Shown one piece after another: positions 32,450 to 37,597 of a stretch of DNA of 37,597 bases. Below the pieces are notes generated by a model. That model did no database searches, was not told where the DNA came from, and saw nothing but the letters and a program-made list of their open reading frames with translations. The translations under genes and the position numbers were made by a program. The stretch is from Alphaproteobacteria bacterium (GTDB lineage: Bacteria; Bacteroidota; Bacteroidia; Bacteroidales; FEN-979): the NCBI GenBank assembly GCA_009928665.1, contig SACF01000043.1, positions 1 through 37,597 of the forward strand, read 5' to 3'. The number at the start of each line of letters is the position of its first letter. The first letter of the stretch is position 1.

Positions 32450-35400
32450 GTGAAGCACCTATTCTTTACACTGCTGTTTGTTCTGACACTTTCCCCACTT
32501 TTGGCACAGATCGACAAGGAGTTCTGGTTTGTCGGTCCGGAAGCATCGGCCAACCATGGCGATAAGCCCGTTTACGTAAGGGTTTCGACCATGGAATCGG
32601 AAGCGAATATCAAATTGAGGATGCCCGCCAATCCCAAATTCGTTCCCATTCAGCAAAATATTCTCCCCTATTCGACTGTATCGATCCGGCTGGACCAGAT
32701 CGACGGCAACAATTCCTGGCTCGACAGCATCGAGAACCGGCCTGCCGACCAGGTTTTGCGAAAGGGGTTATTGCTCACCTCCGACAGCTATGTCACGGCC
32801 TATTACGAAATCAATAATGGAAGCAACCCGGCCATCTTCCCGATGAAAGGCAAAAACGGGGTGGGTACGGAATTCTACATTCCTGGACAGACCGATTATC
32901 CAAATCATGCCAACAACGGAAGTGAAGCATTCGACATTGTCGCCACCCAGGACACTACAACCATCACGATCACCCCATCCATCGACATTGTAGGACATCC
33001 TGCCAATGTTCCATTTCAAATCGTATTGCACAAAGGGCAATCCTATTCTGCGCGAACACTCATCACGACGGCAGAGGCCTCTCTGGCAGGATCACATGTG
33101 GTTTCGGATAAACCTATTGCCATTACAATCAGTGATGATTCCATCGTAACCAGAGGATGGGATATTATCGGCGACCAGCTCATCCCGGTGAATTTACTGG
33201 GAATGAAGTACATCGTGATCAAGGGATTCGCGGACAACAACCCGCCGAACGACAACGACGAGCGTGTTTACATCACGGCAACCATGGACAACACCGTAGT
33301 TTACATCGACGGCGACCCGGTTCCTGTTTCAACGCTGAATGCAAGTCAGCAATATGACTATGCCATTCCGCCCGGTTCGAACACTGCATTTGTCCACACC
33401 TCCAAACCTGCGTACGTGTATCACCTGACAGGCCACAGCGGTGAAGCCGGCGCTTCGATACTTCCCCAGGATTCATGCACCGGATCGCGGAATATTGGGT
33501 TCAACCGTTCGAGTAATAACGCATTTGCCCTGTTGATCCTGACCAGGGAAGGGAATCAGGATTATTTTACCCTCAACGGGAATGCCGGTATTATCACCGG
33601 CGCCAATTTCGAGGTGGTCCCCGGTACGAATGGGGAGTGGGTTTTTTACCGCCAGAACAACCTTACAACGACTCAGGTACGACTGGGAGCCAACTATCTC
33701 GTCAATTCTCATGGGAAATTCCATCTCGGGATCCTGAACAACGTGTCAGCGAGTTCCGAATATGGCTATTTTTCCGACTTCAGTACCCTCTATCTGGGTT
33801 CCGATGCAAACATTTGTCCGGGCGACAGCATTTTGCTCGACGGAGGTCCTTACCGCGATTCCTATGAATGGAGAAAATTGATTAATGGTAATTGGACGAC
33901 CATCGGAAATGCACAAACATACCAAGTTACCGATACAGGTTACTTTGCTTGTATGACTAACGGTGATTTTTGCACGCTGTACGACACCATTCACATATCT
34001 TATTATCCCAACGCAACAGTCAATCTCGGCGCAGATCAGACAATCTGTGAAGGAACGACGGTCACCTTCAGTCCCGGTACGTTTCAGAATTATCTCTGGA
34101 GCAACGGAACCGCTGCACCCACGATGACTACGGGCATCCAGGACACAGTCTGGGTAAGGGTTCTCAACAACAACGGCTGTATTGCTTCCGACACGGTTAT
34201 GGTTTACGTCGATTCCCTTCCCCTCGCCGACCATCCGGTTACCGGTCCCGTCACGGTTTGCCAGGGAGTAACCGGAGTAATCTATTATACCGATACCCTT
34301 CGTTACGCTACTTCTTACCTGTGGACCTTATCGCCGGGCGCCACCGGCACCAGCACCACGAAAACCATTACCGTAACCTTCAGCACATCAGCCATCCCGG
34401 GAACCATCACGGTGCACGGCCACAACCAATGCGGCGACGGTCCGGATGTGATCCTTCCCGTCACGGTGAATCCGCTTCCTGTGCCAGCCGGCAGCATCTC
34501 CGGTCCGAATGAAGTCTGCCAGGGACAAACGGGAGTCGTTTACTCGGTTCCACCCATTGACCAGGCCACCAGCTATTCCTGGGCCCTGCCGGCAGGGTGC
34601 ACGATCACCAACGGCGCCGGGACCAATACCATCACCGTTTCATTCAGCGCCGGCGCCGCGTCGGGGATTATTACCGTTGCTGGTTACAACGCCGATTGCG
34701 GCGAGGGATTATCCGCTTCTCTTCCCATTCTGACCGGCCTCTTACCGGTCGCCGCCGGACCGATTACAGGTCTGACGTCGGTCTGCCAGGGACAAATCGA
34801 TGTTGTTTATAGCATTGCATCAGTACCCGGAGCAACCAGTTACATCTGGACCGCCCCCCCGGGAGGCGTAATCACTGCCGGACAAGGTACAAACGCCGTT
34901 ACGATCTCCTTTGATTCCACTGCCACCCCGGGTTCTGTTGCGGTCAAAGGGCACAGCGGTTGCGGTAACGGACCCGCTTCTTCCGTATCTCTGACCATCA
35001 ATCCCCTGCCGGCGCCTGCAGGGACTATTACCGGATTATCAACCGTATGTCAATCTCAAAATGACGTCACCTACTCCATTGCCCCCCTCAGTTTCACCGG
35101 TTCTTACCAGTGGACGGTGCCATCGGGGTGCACCATCACGAGCGGATCGGGGACCTCTCAGATCACCGTTTCGTTCAATACCGTCGCGATCAGCGGACCG
35201 ATTACGGTTCGCGGGATCAATGCAACCTGCGGAGCCGGTCGTCGCAATTCCATCAACATCCTGGTCAATCCGCTTCCGGGAGCAACCGGGACTATCTCGG
35301 GTTTGACCATGGTATGCCAGGGTGAGCCCGGAATCTCTTACACGGTCGCCAGTCCAGATCCCAACACCCTTTCCTATGCCTGGAACCTTTCTCCGTCAAA

Positions 35401-36433
35401 CGCGGGTACGGTAAGCAGTTCCACTTCGCCGGCAACAGTCAGCTGGGCTGAGCTGTTTACGGGACAGGCCTTCCTGACGGTTGCCGGAATGAATGGCTGC
35501 GGCGCGGGACCTGTTTCGAATCCGCTTGCAATCACCATCAATCCAAAGCCTACCGTCGCTCTTGCAGCCTGTTTCGATCTGAAGACAACGAAAAACAGCC
35601 GCCCCATCCGGTTAAGCGGGGGGAACCCGTTGGGTACATGTGGCATTTTCTCGGGTACCGGCGTATCGCAGATTTCGCCCGGCGTTTATGCCTTTGATCC
35701 AGGGAATTCGCAGGTGACGGTATCGGCCGGAGGCACACCGTACGAAATAACCTACCGGTACACCAATACTTACAACTGTTTTCGTGAAGCAACCAGAACC
35801 ATAACGGTTTTTCCATCCGGCGCCGGGCAGATATGCCCCGGAACGGTGACCGATTTGCGTGACGGGCAGGTCTATCCCACGTTACTCGCGGGAAGCGGGG
35901 CAGCGGCAAAATGCTGGATGGCCCGGAACCTCAACTACGGAGAATTCCTTTCGAACGGGCAACCACAGACCGACAACTGCACTATCGAAAAATATTGCCG
36001 GAACAATCTCTCGTCGGAATGCTCCGGGTATGGAGGATTTTACCAATGGGATGAATTGATGCAATATCAATCGGGTAGTTACTTTCAGGATCTCTGTCCC
36101 CCGGGATGGCACCTGCCGTCGGAGGCTGAATGGAACCAGTTCCTCGCATCTCTGGGAACCGGTGTATCTCCCCCGGATGGCATTGCCGGAAGTTTCCTGA
36201 AAGATCCCAATACTTCGCCGGGCCATTTCAACGCGTTGCTGGGCGGCGTTTTTTACCACGGTCAATCCTGGGCTTTAACAACCGGAACGCTGGCTGGCAC
36301 CCTCTTCTGGACTTCAACCCTTACTGCCGATGACAGAATATCCGTAAGGGGATTGAATTATAGCAATCCGAGTGTTTCAAGGTATTTTTCGACCCGCGAG
36401 AATGCACTTCCGGTGAGATGTGTCAGGGATTGA
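32450..36433 (+). CDS. large secreted protein: IgGFc-binding-like region, PKD-like repeats and a FISUMP C-terminal domain
   Basis: The frame is open from 32228, but the signal peptide starts at the GTG at 32450 (VKHLFFTLLFVLTLSPLLAQ), giving about 1327 residues. The N-terminal ~430 residues (DKEFWFVGPEASANHG, FDIVATQDTTTITITPS, GDQLIPVNLLGMKYIVIKG) resemble the IgGFc-binding N-terminal domain of Bacteroidota surface proteins. Two Ig-like segments follow (ICPGDSILLDGG, TICEGTTVTFSPG), then five PKD-like repeats. The last ~200 residues are a Fibrobacter-type major paralogous (FISUMP) domain (GQICPGTVTDLRDGQVYPT, LCPPGWHLPSEAEWN, RCVRD). No T9SS sorting domain is seen. It diverges from aspA; TACTTTTA at 32416-32423 may be the -7 element. 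Confidence 0.82.
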   Translation: MKHLFFTLLFVLTLSPLLAQIDKEFWFVGPEASANHGDKPVYVRVSTMESEANIKLRMPANPKFVPIQQNILPYSTVSIRLDQIDGNNSWLDSIENRPADQVLRKGLLLTSDSYVTAYYEINNGSNPAIFPMKGKNGVGTEFYIPGQTDYPNHANNGSEAFDIVATQDTTTITITPSIDIVGHPANVPFQIVLHKGQSYSARTLITTAEASLAGSHVVSDKPIAITISDDSIVTRGWDIIGDQLIPVNLLGMKYIVIKGFADNNPPNDNDERVYITATMDNTVVYIDGDPVPVSTLNASQQYDYAIPPGSNTAFVHTSKPAYVYHLTGHSGEAGASILPQDSCTGSRNIGFNRSSNNAFALLILTREGNQDYFTLNGNAGIITGANFEVVPGTNGEWVFYRQNNLTTTQVRLGANYLVNSHGKFHLGILNNVSASSEYGYFSDFSTLYLGSDANICPGDSILLDGGPYRDSYEWRKLINGNWTTIGNAQTYQVTDTGYFACMTNGDFCTLYDTIHISYYPNATVNLGADQTICEGTTVTFSPGTFQNYLWSNGTAAPTMTTGIQDTVWVRVLNNNGCIASDTVMVYVDSLPLADHPVTGPVTVCQGVTGVIYYTDTLRYATSYLWTLSPGATGTSTTKTITVTFSTSAIPGTITVHGHNQCGDGPDVILPVTVNPLPVPAGSISGPNEVCQGQTGVVYSVPPIDQATSYSWALPAGCTITNGAGTNTITVSFSAGAASGIITVAGYNADCGEGLSASLPILTGLLPVAAGPITGLTSVCQGQIDVVYSIASVPGATSYIWTAPPGGVITAGQGTNAVTISFDSTATPGSVAVKGHSGCGNGPASSVSLTINPLPAPAGTITGLSTVCQSQNDVTYSIAPLSFTGSYQWTVPSGCTITSGSGTSQITVSFNTVAISGPITVRGINATCGAGRRNSINILVNPLPGATGTISGLTMVCQGEPGISYTVASPDPNTLSYAWNLSPSNAGTVSSSTSPATVSWAELFTGQAFLTVAGMNGCGAGPVSNPLAITINPKPTVALAACFDLKTTKNSRPIRLSGGNPLGTCGIFSGTGVSQISPGVYAFDPGNSQVTVSAGGTPYEITYRYTNTYNCFREATRTITVFPSGAGQICPGTVTDLRDGQVYPTLLAGSGAAAKCWMARNLNYGEFLSNGQPQTDNCTIEKYCRNNLSSECSGYGGFYQWDELMQYQSGSYFQDLCPPGWHLPSEAEWNQFLASLGTGVSPPDGIAGSFLKDPNTSPGHFNALLGGVFYHGQSWALTTGTLAGTLFWTSTLTADDRISVRGLNYSNPSVSRYFSTRENALPVRCVRD
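34230..35545 (+). repeat. five tandem PKD-like domain repeats (about 260 bp each)
   Basis: Repeats begin near 34230, 34489, 34750, 35017 and 35283, each encoding a form of AGxITGLxxVCQGQxxVxYS followed by a TSYxWxxPxG segment and a GCGxGPxS segment. Similarity between units is clear at protein level but diverged in DNA. Confidence 0.85.
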
Positions 36434-36497
36434 TCCGAAGATTCCGAATAATTTCCCTCCAGGCAACTTTCTTTCAAAAATATTGTCTTTATCATAA

Positions 36498-36529
36498 TTG
36501 GTGTTTATCGCTGAAATTTAGTAACTTTA
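36498..36529 (+). promoter_or_regulatory. promoter of the last secreted-protein gene
   Basis: TTG at 36498-36500 and TAACTTTA at 36522-36529 are separated by 21 bases, resembling the TTTG / TAnnTTTG pair with one mismatch at the last -7 base. The ATG is 45 bases downstream of the -7 element. Confidence 0.45.
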
Positions 36530-36574
36530 CCGGAATAAAACCGTATAATCATCCTCTGATATTCGGGCCCAGAC

Positions 36575-37522
36575 ATGAAGAAAAGGTTTTACTTCAGAAT
36601 TCTCTTTTTTTCGTTGACTTTCCTGATGACCTGTGCATCGGTTCAGGCTGAAGGCACTAAGGAAGTAGAACCCGACGGGGAAGGAAATCCCTGCAAACTT
36701 CATATTTCGAAGTATTCCAATCCAACCAATGAAAGCTATAACAACTTCGCGCTTTACGTTGCGGCCGATAATGAACGGCTTCAATTCACCATCGGCACCC
36801 TGAACGAGACGGTATATTTCGGATTCCACGCCAATGCCGTCATGAACGGTTGGCCGCCGACGCCCTCTGATCCACAGATTACATGCAGGATTAAAAATGC
36901 GGCGGGAACTGTGGTCTGGGGGCCCCAGACGCTTCCCTGGGAAACTGGAAATACTGGATACATCAACACTTACAACCAGGCTTTTTTGGGCCCAAGCAAC
37001 CTACCGGGCGGCTCCGGAGGTTATGATCCGTTGATTTTCGTCCCTGCTGCCATCGGTGATTATTACATCGAATTTGATTTCCCGGGGAATAACCAGAGCC
37101 GGACTTTTGATTTCTTCGATATCACAATCGCAAACAGTTCAGGGGTAAAGATTCCCGGAAGGGTGTGGTCAAAAGCATGGCAATTTACCACCGACGGAAA
37201 CAACAATACCACTACGGCCATTCTCTATCCCTACTCCGACGACGGGATAACCACATCGATCAACCTGAACGGGATAAGTCCTTACCGGTTTGCCATCTCC
37301 TGTAACCAGACCGGCTGCAGCAATACCGGCAACATCGAGTTTGACCGGAAATCGGTCGAAGGGAAACATACTTATCCACAGTACCGGATTTTTCTGAATG
37401 AGCCCGATCATACCATCCCATACTTTGCCATCGGCGAACTTGGGCAGCTGATATCAGCCTCGGTCGCATCGGTCGATTGCAACGGTACGGTTCTTTTCAA
37501 TATTCTGACTAACGTCAAGTAA
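36575..37522 (+). CDS. secreted protein resembling the N-terminal region of large gliding/T9SS surface proteins, possibly truncated
   Basis: The 315-residue protein has a signal peptide (MKKRFYFRILFFSLTFLMTC to VQAEG, cleavage near residue 25). It has a beta-rich body with SYNNFALYVAADNERLQFTI, IFVPAAIGDYYIEFDF, YSDDGITTSINLNGISPYRF and DRKSVEGKHTYPQYRIFLNEPD. I associate these motifs with the N-terminal domain of very large Bacteroidota gliding-motility-associated surface proteins. It stops at VDCNGTVLFNILTNVK, where such proteins usually continue. No C-terminal sorting signal is present. The remaining 75 bases to the window end hold no supported gene. It follows the IgGFc/PKD/FISUMP gene by 141 bases on the same strand. 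Confidence 0.65.
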   Translation: MKKRFYFRILFFSLTFLMTCASVQAEGTKEVEPDGEGNPCKLHISKYSNPTNESYNNFALYVAADNERLQFTIGTLNETVYFGFHANAVMNGWPPTPSDPQITCRIKNAAGTVVWGPQTLPWETGNTGYINTYNQAFLGPSNLPGGSGGYDPLIFVPAAIGDYYIEFDFPGNNQSRTFDFFDITIANSSGVKIPGRVWSKAWQFTTDGNNNTTTAILYPYSDDGITTSINLNGISPYRFAISCNQTGCSNTGNIEFDRKSVEGKHTYPQYRIFLNEPDHTIPYFAIGELGQLISASVASVDCNGTVLFNILTNVK

Positions 37523-37597
37523 GTAATTGATTTAGAGATTTCTTTTTTTCATAAGCGAGACGGTGAGATTCTGGCGAGAAGATACCAAGTTCATTAG

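Noticed and set aside
37511..37597. Short minus-strand frames at the right edge (e.g. ending KKKSLNQLLT)
   Set aside because: Too short to support; the window ends before any domain can be recognised.

Overview
This window looks like a chromosomal segment of a member of the Bacteroidota, probably an anaerobic, Bacteroidales-like environmental lineage. Three secreted proteins end in type IX secretion (T9SS) type A sorting domains, and a PorE-like OmpA/TPR/propeller protein is present. Promoters have the Bacteroidota -7 element TAnnTTTG, several as TATCTTTG, and ribosome binding sites are weak. HydF, the [FeFe]-hydrogenase maturation GTPase, points to an anaerobe. No rRNA, tRNA, CRISPR array, integrase or intact insertion sequence was seen.

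Layout. At 1-2.1 kb lie the 3' part of miaA and hydF, facing an SDR oxidoreductase (2.1-2.8 kb, minus). At 3-6.1 kb are two T9SS cargo genes. At 6.1-10.5 kb is a riboflavin locus: promoter with two TGTGA palindromes, FMN riboswitch, intrinsic terminator, then ribD, ribE, ribBA and ribH, which together cover riboflavin synthesis from GTP and ribulose 5-phosphate apart from the phosphatase step. At 10.8-12.9 kb is the PorE-like gene (minus), followed by a T9SS cargo gene. At 14-16.1 kb aguB and aguA convert agmatine to putrescine. At 16.4-23.9 kb, all on the minus strand, are aroC, a five-repeat DUF349 protein, a patatin-barrel outer-membrane phospholipase and a Cys/Met PLP enzyme; osmC follows. 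At 24.8-30.3 kb are a periplasmic Tricorn-type S41 protease and a GT39-like membrane glycosyltransferase. At 30.5-32.3 kb is an aspartase gene (minus) carrying repeat insertions, and at 32.4-37.5 kb are two large-surface-protein-type secreted genes, the last possibly truncated.

The most unusual content is a family of modular, low-complexity repeat arrays. They are built from a small vocabulary of words: A = ACAATGGACAATTG; B = GGCAATAGGCAATAGG; C = AATGGCCAATGCCTAATGCC; D = TTCAAAGCTCAAAG; E = TTTTCCGTTTTCAATTTTCC-like; F = a fixed 45-nt word; G = GATTGACT/TCACTCAT octamers. Word order is conserved (B/C, then D or F, then E, then A). The A end faces a gene 3' end or the riboswitch terminator in all six arrays that contain it. 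Arrays are absent from the four divergent promoter regions. They supply stop codons or C-terminal residues to several genes (ribD, aguB, the PLP enzyme, aspA) and part of the patatin signal peptide. Different repeat words are inserted in frame at two places inside aspartase. I regard this as the best candidate for a poorly described system. From sequence alone its mechanism cannot be determined, and related sequences are, from memory, common in Bacteroidota genomes.
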